Shown here: positions 17,029 through 24,652 of the stretch, piece after piece
How the letters are laid out: every line of letters begins with the position of its first letter
Numbering within the stretch: position 1 is the stretch's first letter
Position numbers and translations under genes: made by a program
Notes under the pieces: generated by a model
What the model was told of the DNA's origin: nothing
The model's database searches: none
Seen by the model: the letters and a program-made list of their open reading frames with translations, nothing else
DNA from: Clostridiales bacterium
GTDB taxonomy: Bacteria > Bacillota > Clostridia > Monoglobales > Monoglobaceae
Direction: 5' to 3'
DNA length: 64,000 nt
Assembly: GCA_019419865.1 (NCBI GenBank)
Contig: JAHZIG010000008.1
Location: forward strand, 1-64,000

Positions 17029-17875
17029 ACGCTTCGCCCCTCTTCATAAAATCGTCGGCTTTCATTAGATAAATATAGTCGAAAAGTTTCGTCCTGTAGG
17101 TCCCGATACCCTCTCCGCTATTTCTCACATATTCCGCCGCGTATTCTCCGGCTATTCCCTGCATGATAACCGCGGCCGCCGTAGCCGCAAGAGGATCTCC
17201 GCAGGCGCACAGCGCGCCTATCGTCGCGCTGCACATACAGCCCGTTCCGGTCACGCCGCAGAGCATATCGGTTCCGTTATGCAGATAGTAGACCCTATCT
17301 CCGTCCGAAATCACATCGGTCTCGCCGGTGGCGCAGACAACGCAGCTATGCTTCTTAGCGAGCGTTCTTACCATTTCTCCGTATTCGGCGTAATTCCCGG
17401 CGTTTACCGTATCGTCGCCCGACGCGTCCACGCCCTTGCTCTCTATCCGGGCGCCGCAGAGCGACTTTATCTCTGACATATTGCCGCGTATAACGGTCGG
17501 CTTCGCGCATTCTATCATATCGGCGCAGACCTCGTTTCGGTATGCGGAAGCCCCGGCGCCGACCGGATCCAGAATTATCGGCTTGCCCATGCTCCGCGCC
17601 GCTCTCGCCGCCGTTTTCATGGCCGCCTGATGTTTATCGCCGAGCAGTCCGAGGTTGAGCACGAGCGAACTCGATATCCGCATTATATCCTCCATCTCGC
17701 ATTCCGCCTCCGCCATTATCGGCGAGGCTCCCATAGCCAGCAGCATATTGGCGCAGTCGTTGATCGTGACCCTGTTGGTCAAGCACTCGACCAGCGGCTT
17801 GTTCGCTTTCATCTCGCAGAATATATCCGCCGCCGCTCTTAAAATATCGTTATCTTTCTTTAAACCTTCAAACAA
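17015..17875 (-). CDS. thiM: hydroxyethylthiazole kinase
   Basis: ThiM phosphorylates salvaged 4-methyl-5-(2-hydroxyethyl)thiazole. The 286-residue protein has TNRVTINDCANMLLAMGASPIM near the start, LDPVGAGASAYR in the middle and the catalytic GVTGTGCMCSA anion-hole motif. The start is TTG 17875, preceded by GGGAGGT. The ribosome site abuts a palindromic repeat that fills the gap to thiD. The last residues overlap thiE. Confidence 0.95.
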   Translation of the reverse strand: MFEGLKKDNDILRAAADIFCEMKANKPLVECLTNRVTINDCANMLLAMGASPIMAEAECEMEDIMRISSSLVLNLGLLGDKHQAAMKTAARAARSMGKPIILDPVGAGASAYRNEVCADMIECAKPTVIRGNMSEIKSLCGARIESKGVDASGDDTVNAGNYAEYGEMVRTLAKKHSCVVCATGETDVISDGDRVYYLHNGTDMLCGVTGTGCMCSATIGALCACGDPLAATAAAVIMQGIAGEYAAEYVRNSGEGIGTYRTKLFDYIYLMKADDFMKRGEAYVQG

Positions 17876-17890
17876 ATTACATGACCTCCC

Positions 17891-18073
17891 AACGTAGAGA
17901 TTAGGGATTAGAGATTAGCGATTAGGAGCCCAACACGTTGCTGTAGCGTAAAAACGGTCTCTGTAGCCGCATAGGAAAACTGTGTATTCCTTTTCCGCAG
18001 ACAAAGCGTTCGGCGTTAAAGCCGCCCTTTTTACCACCTATTCGCTATTCGCTAATCGCTAATCTCTATGTTG
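17891..18073. repeat. palindromic repeat, full copy (thiD-thiM gap)
   Basis: A full copy of the ~165-190 bp palindromic repeat family. The left end is AACGTAGAGATTAGGGATTA, continuing as 7-nt units GNGATTA. The centre contains GGAAAAC...TTTTCC, and the right end is the inverted form finishing CTCTATGTTG. The two arms are imperfect inverted repeats, so the whole copy can fold into one long hairpin in DNA or mRNA. No reading frame is present. It is MITE-like but no transposase is nearby. Confidence 0.85.
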
Positions 18074-18160
18074 TATTCCCTTTCCGCAGGCAAAGCGTTC
18101 GACGTTAAAGCCGCTCGTTTTACCCCTATTCGCTATTCTCTATTCTCTAATCTCTACGTT
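18074..18160. repeat. palindromic repeat, right-arm copy overlapping thiD 3' end
   Basis: Only the right arm (from TATTCC...TTTCCGC to CTCTACGTT) is present, directly next to the full copy. Its outer end lies inside thiD and encodes that protein's last six residues (NVEIRE) and the stop codon. Confidence 0.8.
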
Positions 18161-18958
18161 ATGATTAACCGGGCCGCGGCCGTGACCTACATAAAACGTA
18201 TTCTCAAGCGCGGCGGTCAGGTACTTCTTCGCCCTCCCTACCGCCTCGAACGGATCGTATCCCTTGGCCAGATTCGCCGCGATGGCGGACGAGAGCGTGC
18301 AGCCCGTGCCGTGGGTGTTTTTGGTATTGACCCGCTTTTCGCTGTACGTCCGGCTCTCGCCCGTATCGCATTTAAACAGGATATCCGTCGCCTCTTCGCC
18401 CGTCGAGTGCCCGCCCTTGACCAGAACGAACTCGGCGCCCATCTCGCCTATGATGCGCGCGGCGTTCTTCATATCCTCTATATCCGTTATTTTGATCCCC
18501 GACAGCTCCTCCGCCTCCGGTATGTTCGGCGTGACTATCTTAGCGAGTTTTATCATCCTGCGCTTTAAGCTCTCGCGCGCGTCGGGCCTCAGCAGAGCGT
18601 GACCGCTCGTGGACACCATGACCGGATCCAGCGCTACCGGCGCGATCTTGTATTCTTCAAGCTTATCCGCGACCGTATCGATTATCTCGGCGTTCGATAA
18701 CATCCCTATCTTGACGCATGAGAACTCTATATCCTTAAACACCGCGTCGAGCTGCGCCGCCACGACCTCCGCCGGCAGGTCGTAGACCATCTCCACGCCC
18801 ATCGTATTCTGAGCTGTGATCGAAGTTATAACGCTCGCCGAAAAGCAGCCGTTTGCCGACATAGTCTTTATATCGGCCTGTATCCCCGCTCCGCCGCCGC
18901 TGTCCGACCCCGCTATAGTCAATACGCAGGGGATTTTTTTATTAGTTTTAATATCCAT
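18140..18958 (-). CDS. thiD: hydroxymethylpyrimidine (phosphate) kinase
   Basis: ThiD phosphorylates HMP and then HMP phosphate to the pyrophosphate. The start is set at ATG 18958 (MDIKTNKKIPCVLTIAGSDS), because the frame extending to 19039 runs into a repeat. Length is 272 residues. Motifs are GSDSGGGAGIQADIKT near the start, ALDPVMVSTSGH in the middle and NTHGTGCTLSSAIAA near the end. The ribosome site is weak (GGTAG). The C-terminal NVEIRE and stop codon come from the inserted repeat, so the native terminus was probably replaced. Confidence 0.94.
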   Translation of the reverse strand: MDIKTNKKIPCVLTIAGSDSGGGAGIQADIKTMSANGCFSASVITSITAQNTMGVEMVYDLPAEVVAAQLDAVFKDIEFSCVKIGMLSNAEIIDTVADKLEEYKIAPVALDPVMVSTSGHALLRPDARESLKRRMIKLAKIVTPNIPEAEELSGIKITDIEDMKNAARIIGEMGAEFVLVKGGHSTGEEATDILFKCDTGESRTYSEKRVNTKNTHGTGCTLSSAIAANLAKGYDPFEAVGRAKKYLTAALENTFYVGHGRGPVNHNVEIRE

Positions 18959-18970
18959 AATTGTTCTACC

Positions 18971-19133
18971 AACATAGGGATTAGCGATTAGGAAGTCCAA
19001 AACGCTTCTGTATCTGTTTATACGGTTTCTAAACCGCATAGGAAAACAACGTATTCCGTTTCCGCAGACAAAGCGTTCGGCGTTAAAGCCGCCTATTTTG
19101 CCCCTTATTCGCTAATCTCTAATCGCTACGTTG
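18971..19133. repeat. palindromic repeat, full copy (thiC-thiD gap)
   Basis: This copy of the same family fills almost the whole gap between thiC and thiD. Left end AACATAGGGATTAGCGATTA; right end CTAATCGCTACGTTG. It starts directly after the thiC stop codon. In the operon mRNA it would form a long hairpin between two cistrons. Confidence 0.85.
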
Positions 19134-20432
19134 TTAAATCCCTATATCCTCTCCGCCTAAAATTTTATTCATATTTTTGACCGCGCACTGTTCGCCGCAC
19201 ATAGTGCAGGTGTTCTCCTCTTTCGGCTGGGAGCTCGCCCTGTACGCCTTCGGTTTTTCCGGATCGAGCGCCAGTTCGAACATCTTATCCCAGTCTATCG
19301 CGCATCTCGCGTCCGACATCGCGTTGTCCCATTCTCTCGCGCCTTTTACGCCCTTGGCGATATCGGCCGCGTGCGCGGCTATCTTGGAGGCTATTATGCC
19401 CTCGCGCATATCGCCTAAGTCCGGGAGCCTCAAATGCTCCGCCGGAGTCACGTAACAGAGGAAGTCCGCGCCGCTTGCGGCGGCTATCGCTCCGCCTATG
19501 GCCGAGGTTATATGGTCGTAGCCGGGCGCCACGTCGGTGACCAAAGGGCCGAGCACATAGAACGGCGCGCCGTGACAGATGCGTTTCTCCATTATCATAT
19601 TGGCCGCGATCTCGTTCATCGCCATATGTCCGGGGCCTTCGACCATCACCTGAACATTTTTCTTCCACGCGCGTTTCGTGAGTTCTCCGAGCACGATCAG
19701 TTCGCTCACCTGCGCCGCGTCGGTCGCGTCGTCGATACAGCCCGGACGGCAGGCGTCGCCCAAACTTATGGTCACGTCGTACTCGGCGAATATATCCATT
19801 ACCTCGTCGTAATATTCGTAAAACGGATTCTCGTTCCCGGTCATCTCCATCCATGCGAACAGCAGCGCCCCGCCTCTTGAGACGATATTCGTCCTGCGCT
19901 TGTTATCCTTAATCTTCTGAGCCGTAGCGCGGTTTATCCCGGCGTGGATAGTCATAAAATCGACTCCGTCCTCCGCGTGCTGGCGCACTACCCTCATAAA
20001 ATCCTCTTTGGTTATATCCTTCAGCTTCTTCTCGCAGTAGCCGATAGCGTCGTAGATCGGGACCGTGCCCAGCATAGCCGGCGACATATCCAATATGCGG
20101 CGGCGCATCTCCTTGGTCTTGCCGTAGTTGGACAGATCCATTATCGCTTCGGCCTTCATGTCGATAGCCGTTCTGACCTTTTCAAGCTCTTTCTCAACGT
20201 CCGCCGCGTCTCTCGATATGCCAAGGTTGACGTTTATCTTAGTTCTAAGTCCCTGACCGATCCCCTCCGGCGAGAGCGTCTTGTGGTTCTTGTTGGCCGG
20301 TATGGCTACCTTGCCCTCGGCTACCAGCGACCTGAGCTCCTGCGCGTCCATCATTTCCTTTTTTGCGACTATCTCCATCTCGGGCGTGATTATCCCCTGC
20401 TTAGCCGCGTCCATTTGGGTGGTGTAACTCAT
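19134..20432 (-). CDS. thiC: phosphomethylpyrimidine synthase
   Basis: ThiC is the radical-SAM enzyme that converts aminoimidazole ribotide to HMP phosphate. The 432-residue protein has [31 protein letters not shown] and the C-terminal cluster motif CTMCGEQC (CxxCxxxxC), which binds the 4Fe-4S cluster. It is the short bacterial form that lacks the N-terminal extension of E. coli ThiC. AAAGGAGCGGGGAAA precedes the ATG. It is the first gene after the TPP riboswitch. Confidence 0.97.
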   Translation of the reverse strand: MSYTTQMDAAKQGIITPEMEIVAKKEMMDAQELRSLVAEGKVAIPANKNHKTLSPEGIGQGLRTKINVNLGISRDAADVEKELEKVRTAIDMKAEAIMDLSNYGKTKEMRRRILDMSPAMLGTVPIYDAIGYCEKKLKDITKEDFMRVVRQHAEDGVDFMTIHAGINRATAQKIKDNKRRTNIVSRGGALLFAWMEMTGNENPFYEYYDEVMDIFAEYDVTISLGDACRPGCIDDATDAAQVSELIVLGELTKRAWKKNVQVMVEGPGHMAMNEIAANMIMEKRICHGAPFYVLGPLVTDVAPGYDHITSAIGGAIAAASGADFLCYVTPAEHLRLPDLGDMREGIIASKIAAHAADIAKGVKGAREWDNAMSDARCAIDWDKMFELALDPEKPKAYRASSQPKEENTCTMCGEQCAVKNMNKILGGEDIGI

Positions 20433-20523
20433 TTTCCCCGCTCCTTTTAGTATAAATTTATTGTTGTGTAAATAAAGCCCCTATAACCTTACGCCCGCGC
20501 TCGCGCATCATGTCCGCTCGGGC

Positions 20524-20560
20524 GTTAATAAAGGACGCTCGTTATATATACAAGCGTCCT
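20524..20560 (-). terminator. candidate attenuator downstream of the TPP aptamer
   Basis: On the minus strand AGGACGCT pairs with AGCGTCCT and is followed by TTATTAAC. It lies between the aptamer and thiC, the position expected of the expression platform. The T-run is weak, so it might control transcription only partly. A second inverted repeat, ACGCCCG / CGGGCGT, lies nearer thiC. Confidence 0.55.
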
Positions 20561-20586
20561 GATAAATCTTAAAGTATGATATTTAC

Positions 20587-20680
20587 AGGCGCTTCCCTAC
20601 GGCGGTATTAACCGCTTCAGGTTCAAAGGGTCGGATATCTCTATCCTCTCAACTCAAAACCGAGTCCCCCCAGCGCCTCT
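20587..20680 (-). ncRNA. TPP riboswitch (THI element)
   Basis: On the minus strand the closing stem is AGGCGCT / AGCGCCT. It contains the invariant ACCCTTTGAACCTGA and a following TACCGCCGTAGGGA, plus TTGAGAGGATAGAGATA in the pyrimidine-binding arm. These are the conserved bulges of the THI box. It binds thiamine pyrophosphate and represses the thiC-thiD-thiM-thiE-HAD operon. Confidence 0.97.
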
Positions 20681-20709
20681 ATTATAATATATATGTTTCT
20701 AAAATGCAA
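20681..20709 (-). promoter_or_regulatory. promoter of the thi operon
   Basis: On the minus strand TTGCAT (20704-20709), a 17-bp spacer and TATAAT (20681-20686) lie immediately before the riboswitch. Confidence 0.8.
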
Positions 20710-20750
20710 TAGATATAGTAAAAATAACGCGTGAATCTAATCGCTACGTT

Positions 20751-20940
20751 AACGTAGCGATTAGGGATTAGAGATTAGGGAATAGGAAATCCAAAACGCT
20801 TCTGAAGCGTTAAAAACGGCGGCTGTAACGTGATTGGAAAACAAAGTGTTTCGGTTTTTTATGCAGGCGCTCGCGTTCGGCGTTACAGCGGCGAATTTTA
20901 GTCCCTATTCTCTATTCGCTAATCGCTAATCTCTACGTTG
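20751..20940. repeat. palindromic repeat, full copy beside toxin locus 1
   Basis: A full copy (AACGTAGCGATTAGGGATTA ... CTCTACGTTG). At 20734-20750 a short inverted end of another copy meets it head to head, making a perfect palindrome around the TTAA at the junction. Its right end is only 3 bases from the antisense promoter of toxin locus 1. Confidence 0.85.
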
Positions 20941-20943
20941 TTG

Positions 20944-20972
20944 TTGACAACACTAAAAATTAAGTGTATAAT
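20944..20972 (+). promoter_or_regulatory. promoter of candidate antitoxin RNA 1
   Basis: TTGACA (20944-20949), a 17-bp spacer and TATAAT (20967-20972) are perfect sigma-A consensus hexamers. It points towards the toxin gene from its 3' side. Confidence 0.85.
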
Positions 20973-20978
20973 AAAAGC

Positions 20979-21058
20979 AGAAAGGGAACTGTTTACGGTT
21001 ATCCTAAAATCATGGCTAGATATAGCCGCCTATTTAGAATGTGTGCCGGCGGCTATAT
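20979..21058 (+). ncRNA. candidate antisense (antitoxin) RNA 1
   Basis: The RNA expected from the promoter at 20944-20972 runs to the hairpin at 21020-21058, about 80 nt. It would be complementary to the 3' end of the peptide mRNA, including its stop codon. It contains no supported reading frame. Its first ~30 nt (GCAGAAAGGGAACT...CGGTTATCCT) resemble the 5' end of the toxin mRNA rather than its complement. The 3' end is inferred. Confidence 0.5.
21020..21058. terminator. shared hairpin over the toxin 1 stop codon
   Basis: A perfect 10-bp stem, TATAGCCGCC / GGCGGCTATA, has a 17-nt loop. It covers the peptide stop codon and is where the two convergent transcripts meet. Neither strand has a strong T-run, so termination efficiency is uncertain. 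Confidence 0.6.
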
Positions 21059-21124
21059 TGCTTTCATAGAAAAAACTATGAGAAATATTATAACGAGTAT
21101 AAGTACTCGAAAAAATAATTTCAT
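21053..21124 (-). CDS. small hydrophobic peptide, candidate type I toxin 1
   Basis: This is a 23-residue peptide, MKLFFRVLILVII... ending VFSMKAI: a short charged start, one hydrophobic stretch long enough to cross the membrane, and a basic C-terminal tail. AAGGGGTG lies about 10 bases before the ATG. A consensus promoter (21233-21261) drives it with a ~100-nt leader. The paralogue at 27000-27074 shares the Ser-[Met/Ile]-[Lys/Arg]-Ala-[Ile/Met] end. Small membrane-damaging peptides paired with a convergent RNA are the type I toxin pattern (par/Fst is the model). I do not recognise this peptide as a named family. Toxicity is inferred. Confidence 0.6.
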   Translation of the reverse strand: MKLFFRVLILVIIFLIVFSMKAI

Positions 21125-21232
21125 AAGCAATTATCACCCCTTTCTTCGACATAGGTCTTGAATGGGATAACACCTCCCTTCTTTAAGAGAGTAGAGAGGA
21201 TAACCGCTAAGTTCCGATTTCTGCTAACGATA

Positions 21233-21261
21233 ATTATATATCATTCGACATACTTAGTCAA
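21233..21261 (-). promoter_or_regulatory. promoter of candidate toxin 1
   Basis: On the minus strand TTGACT (21256-21261), 17 bp and TATAAT (21233-21238) precede the ~100-nt leader of the peptide gene. The same promoter occurs at locus 2. Confidence 0.85.
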
Positions 21262-21280
21262 TTTACAATTCCTTTACAAA

Positions 21281-21385
21281 GTATTCCACTTCTGCAAACA
21301 TAACCGTCAGGCGTTAAAGAAACAAATTTCACCCCCTATTCGCTATTCGCTAATCCCTAATCGCTACGTTCGCTAATCTCTACGT
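21281..21385. repeat. palindromic repeat, right-arm copy after toxin locus 1
   Basis: Only the right arm of the palindromic repeat is present (GTATTCC...CTGCAAAC... to CTACGTTCGCTAATCTCTACGTT). It begins about 20 bases upstream of the toxin promoter, and the same arrangement recurs at locus 2, so arm and toxin module move together. Confidence 0.75.
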
Positions 21386-21414
21386 TTGCGCCGTTAGTTT
21401 ACAATTCGCTTACA

Positions 21415-21711
21415 AAAAACTCCGTTAAGTCAAGTTTGGGGACGTTTTTGTCTATTCTTTTATATATTTTTTTATTATATATATTTATTATTTTTTTATT
21501 TTTATTTTATAGTATAAAAAAAATATCTCTTTTCTCCCCACGTAACTTGCAAACTACCGTGAAAACGTTGTTTCTTTGGGGGACTTTTTCAAAAAAATAC
21601 TCCCCTGAGACTCCCCTAAACGGCTTAAAATCTCCCCCGGCAAAAAGAGACGTCACTGACATATAAGACATTTAATGCAATTGTAATAATGGAAAAATTT
21701 TGAAAACTCCC
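21415..21711. repeat. ~300-bp duplicated noncoding block, copy 1
   Basis: This block is nearly identical to 27298-27596. It starts AAAAACTCCGTTAAGTCAAG, passes through an A/T-rich core and contains repeated TGGGGGACTTTTT and [A/T]CTCCCC motifs that can pair into several hairpins. An open frame crosses both copies, but the substitutions I aligned between them change the amino acid, so it is probably noncoding. Function unknown. Confidence 0.75.
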
Positions 21712-21810
21712 CCAGCGTTTCACAAAGCCCGTAAAAACGCAATTCCTTGGGGGACTTTTTTTCACGCGATAATATTTAGTATGGAAAAAGTGACATTATT
21801 AACCTCAAAA

Positions 21811-21834
21811 CACAAAAAGCGGTTGAATAACCGC
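21811..21834 (-). terminator. terminator of the alr-mazF-hypothetical cluster
   Basis: On the minus strand GCGGTT-ATTC-AACCGC is followed by TTTTTGTGTTTT. The 230 bases between it and the 22065 stop codon hold no supported gene. Confidence 0.7.
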
Positions 21835-22064
21835 CCTGATAAATATTCGATTTCGTATATCCAAATATATTCGTCAAGCGCGCGTAATTATTATCGCGCG
21901 CATCTATATAATATTAGGAACTCAAGCTAACGGCCGATTGGACGCGGGGCGGGCGGATCGACGCCGCTCAAAAGAACGACGCGTCCAAGATATCTCGTCT
22001 CCTCTTGAAAACAGCAACGCGTTAAAACGCGCCCGCTCCGTTATCGCTCCCAAACGTCCGCGCT

Positions 22065-22559
22065 CTATCCGCTTATGTTGTATCCGCCTTTGATCATGAC
22101 TATGGCGTCGCTCGTCGCTCTAAAGCCTCTGCCGTCGTCTACCGGGACTATCAGCAGATGGTTCGCGGGCATAGCCGAACCGTTTCCGAGGTCGTAACCC
22201 GCCGTGGTGTCGGCAAGACCGCCTTTATCGGTCGCTATGACCGTAGCGCTCCCCTTTCTTAAAATAAGCTCCGCTCCGGCTTCGCACGAGACGGTTTGTC
22301 CGCTTAGTATATCCACCACGACGAACTCATCCGAATACGCATCCGCCTCGGAATTACCGAGCCTTTGCTCCACGTACGCCTTGAGCTGCGGCACTACCAC
22401 GCTCACGATATAGCTCTTGGTGACCACGGGGTCGTCCGTGCCGCCCGGCTCGGAAAACGCTACCGTGCCGCCGAGCAAGAACACGCTGACCGTTACCGAG
22501 ATAAGCGTCTTTACGAACCTGCTTCTGTCGAACTTTCTTTTCTTGTTGTCGCTCTTCAT
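22065..22559 (-). CDS. uncharacterised exported or membrane-anchored protein
   Basis: The 164-residue protein has a basic N-terminus and one hydrophobic segment (about residues 18-36), giving a signal anchor or signal peptide. The rest is soluble, with a central SGQTVSCEAGAELILRKGSA and a later NHLLIVPVDDGRGF. I do not recognise a named family; similar proteins seem to accompany mazF/alr in Clostridia, but I cannot verify this. AGGAGGACGACA precedes the ATG. It starts 32 bases after mazF on the same strand and is probably co-transcribed. Confidence 0.7.
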   Translation of the reverse strand: MKSDNKKRKFDRSRFVKTLISVTVSVFLLGGTVAFSEPGGTDDPVVTKSYIVSVVVPQLKAYVEQRLGNSEADAYSDEFVVVDILSGQTVSCEAGAELILRKGSATVIATDKGGLADTTAGYDLGNGSAMPANHLLIVPVDDGRGFRATSDAIVMIKGGYNISG

Positions 22560-22591
22560 TGTCGTCCTCCTGTCTGTAAGTCGTTTTCCCC

Positions 22592-22936
22592 CTATGATAA
22601 ACCAAAACTCACCTCCAGCGCTTCGTTAACCATGTCCATCAATTCGTCGTCTAAATGTCCTATCTTCTCCTTTAATCTTTTTTTGTCCAACGTCCGTATC
22701 TGCTCGGTCAGCACGACCGAATCCTTGGAAAGCCCAAAACCTCCGGCGTCAAGCTCGATATGCGTCGGCATCTTAGCCTTGTTCACGCGCGAGGTTATCG
22801 CCGTGGCTATGACCGTGGGACTGTATTTATTGCCCACGTCGTTTTGTATTATAAGCACCGGGCGTATCCCGCCCTGTTCGCTGCCCACTACCGGGCTCAG
22901 ATCAGCATAGTAAATATCTCCTCTTTTTACAACCAA
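22592..22936 (-). CDS. MazF/EndoA-type mRNA interferase
   Basis: The 114-residue protein shows the full MazF/NdoA pattern: [38 protein letters not shown] and [13 protein letters not shown]. EndoA cleaves mRNA at short specific sites and is normally held by a MazE-like antitoxin (EndoAI) encoded just upstream. Here the 289 bases up to alr contain no MazE-like frame. The start is TTG, preceded by GGAGAGTG. The alr-mazF order matches Bacillus. The antitoxin may be elsewhere or not recognisable. Confidence 0.92.
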   Translation of the reverse strand: MVVKRGDIYYADLSPVVGSEQGGIRPVLIIQNDVGNKYSPTVIATAITSRVNKAKMPTHIELDAGGFGLSKDSVVLTEQIRTLDKKRLKEKIGHLDDELMDMVNEALEVSFGLS

Positions 22937-23225
22937 TGTATTTCACTCTCCGCAAGTTATATTTCCTATGCTATTTTATGCCGAAAACTTGTTTTTGTAC
23001 TTGTTTTTTGTAAATTACCGGACAACTTGCGGTGATAAACGGTAATCTACTTCGCCGACTTCGCGGCGTTTGGCGCTAAAATTCGCAGCGCCCGTCAAGC
23101 ACGGGTCTATGTAACAAGTCCGGCTTATCTTATCTTGCGATCGCAGGATAACGCGGCTCGAGCCGCTCCCGCCGCGGTTTTGGTCTAAGCTTCCTTTCAT
23201 TGGAAAACCGCTCAGTTCAGCAGCC

Positions 23226-24437
23226 TCAAGACGTTTCGGATACCGGGCTGTCGAGCAGGTAGTTATGGACGTCCTCGATCTTACCGCCTCTTACGAACAC
23301 CCTCGGAATCCTCTTGCCTATAACGCATAGGATCTCGTAATTGATTGTCCCCATCATCTCCGCCAGATCGCAGACGGTCACCGTATCCGGACCGCTCTCG
23401 GACCCGCCGAAGAGGATGATCTCATCACCGACGTTTATATTATTGACATTTGTTACGTCGGCCATACATTGATCCATGCAAATTGTTCCGATAACGTCGC
23501 ATTTGACTCCGCCTATCATGACTTTGGCTTTGCCGGACAATATTCTCGAGTACCCGTCCGCGTATCCGATAGGTATCGTCGCGACCTTAGTCGCCCTTTC
23601 GGTCTTGTATTTTCTGCCGTAGCTCACGGTAACGCCCGGTTCGAGCTCTTTTAGATTTGTCACCCTCGCCTTAAGCGTCATCGCGGGTTTCAAATTCAGA
23701 ATATCCTTCGGCACAAACTCCGACGGCGCCTCGCCGTACAGGATTATACCCGGTCTGACCATATCGAGATGCATATGTTTGAACCGCATAAGCGCCGCGC
23801 TGTTGCAGCAGTGCCTGAGTCCATACTCGACCCCGGCCGCCTCGAGCGCCTCGCATACGCTCATAAAACGCCTAAACTGAAGATTAGTATATTCGTCGTC
23901 GTCCGAATCCGCTACCGCGAAATGCGTGAATATCCCGGCTATCTCGATATTGGGAAGCTTGGATATCTGGACTATCTTCTCGACCGTTTTAGCGTTTATC
24001 TCCTCGTCCTCGGTATATCTAAAGCCCACCCGGCTCATGCCCGTGTCTATCTTGATATGTATCTTGCCTGTTTTACCCTGCCTTACCGCCTCCGCCGACA
24101 TGGCCTCGGCCAGCTCGACCGAATAGCAGTTCGGCATGATATCGTTCTCGACCAGCTTTTTGACGTTTTTCTCCGAGCTGTGCCCCAAGATCAAAAGCGG
24201 ACATTCTATACCGCACCGCCTCAGCTGTATCGCCTCGTCTATAAACGCCACCGCCAGCGAATCCGCCCCGTTCTCGAGCAAAGTCCGCGCGGTCTCCAGG
24301 TAGCCGTGACCGTAGGCGTCCGCCTTAACGACCCCCATTATCTTCGCGCCCGGCTCCACATGACGGCGTATTTCCTTTATATTATTCTCGATAGCGTCAA
24401 GGCTGATCTCAGCCCACGCTCTTGTGTCAGATCTCAT
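23226..24437 (-). CDS. alr: alanine racemase
   Basis: Alr interconverts L- and D-alanine for peptidoglycan. The 403-residue PLP enzyme has the lysine motif GVVKADAYGHGY near residue 38, the catalytic tyrosine region TVSYGRKYKT and GTICMDQCMADVT in the C-terminal barrel domain. The N-terminus RAWAEISLDAIENN is typical. GGGAGAT precedes the ATG. A palindromic repeat separates it from the AcpS-NnrD gene, and mazF lies downstream. Confidence 0.96.
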   Translation of the reverse strand: MRSDTRAWAEISLDAIENNIKEIRRHVEPGAKIMGVVKADAYGHGYLETARTLLENGADSLAVAFIDEAIQLRRCGIECPLLILGHSSEKNVKKLVENDIMPNCYSVELAEAMSAEAVRQGKTGKIHIKIDTGMSRVGFRYTEDEEINAKTVEKIVQISKLPNIEIAGIFTHFAVADSDDDEYTNLQFRRFMSVCEALEAAGVEYGLRHCCNSAALMRFKHMHLDMVRPGIILYGEAPSEFVPKDILNLKPAMTLKARVTNLKELEPGVTVSYGRKYKTERATKVATIPIGYADGYSRILSGKAKVMIGGVKCDVIGTICMDQCMADVTNVNNINVGDEIILFGGSESGPDTVTVCDLAEMMGTINYEILCVIGKRIPRVFVRGGKIEDVHNYLLDSPVSETS

Positions 24438-24470
24438 TTTTTATTATCTCCCAGTCATATTGATCCATCA

Positions 24471-24652
24471 TGTAGTAGTTAGGATAATAGGGATTAGGCG
24501 TTAGGAACCTGAAACGTTTCTGTAGCCGTTTACACGGCTTTTATAACCGCATGGGAAAACAACGTATTCCATTCCACAAACAAATCCGTTCAGCGTTAAA
24601 ACAACTCGTTTTACCCCCTAATCCCTAATCTCTAATCCCTAATCTCTACGTT
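24471..24652. repeat. palindromic repeat, full copy between alr and acpS-nnrD
   Basis: The left end is degenerate (GTTAGGATAATAGGGATTAG). The right end is an array CCCTAATCTCTAATCCCTAA finishing CTCTACGTT. The right end supplies the TAG stop codon of the upstream AcpS-NnrD gene. Confidence 0.8.

Noticed and set aside
17891..18160. Heptamer arrays taken as a CRISPR or telomere-like array
   Set aside because: Units are 7 nt without spacers, limited to the ends of a dispersed palindromic element; there are no cas genes.
21436..21666. 76-codon hydrophobic frame starting at TTG GGG in the duplicated block
   Set aside because: The frame is also open in copy 2, but the three substitutions I aligned are all non-synonymous, length changes fall in homopolymers, and no ribosome site precedes it.
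23015..23200. 61-codon minus-strand frame between alr and mazF as the missing antitoxin
   Set aside because: It does not resemble MazE or a ribbon-helix-helix protein and lacks a good ribosome site.
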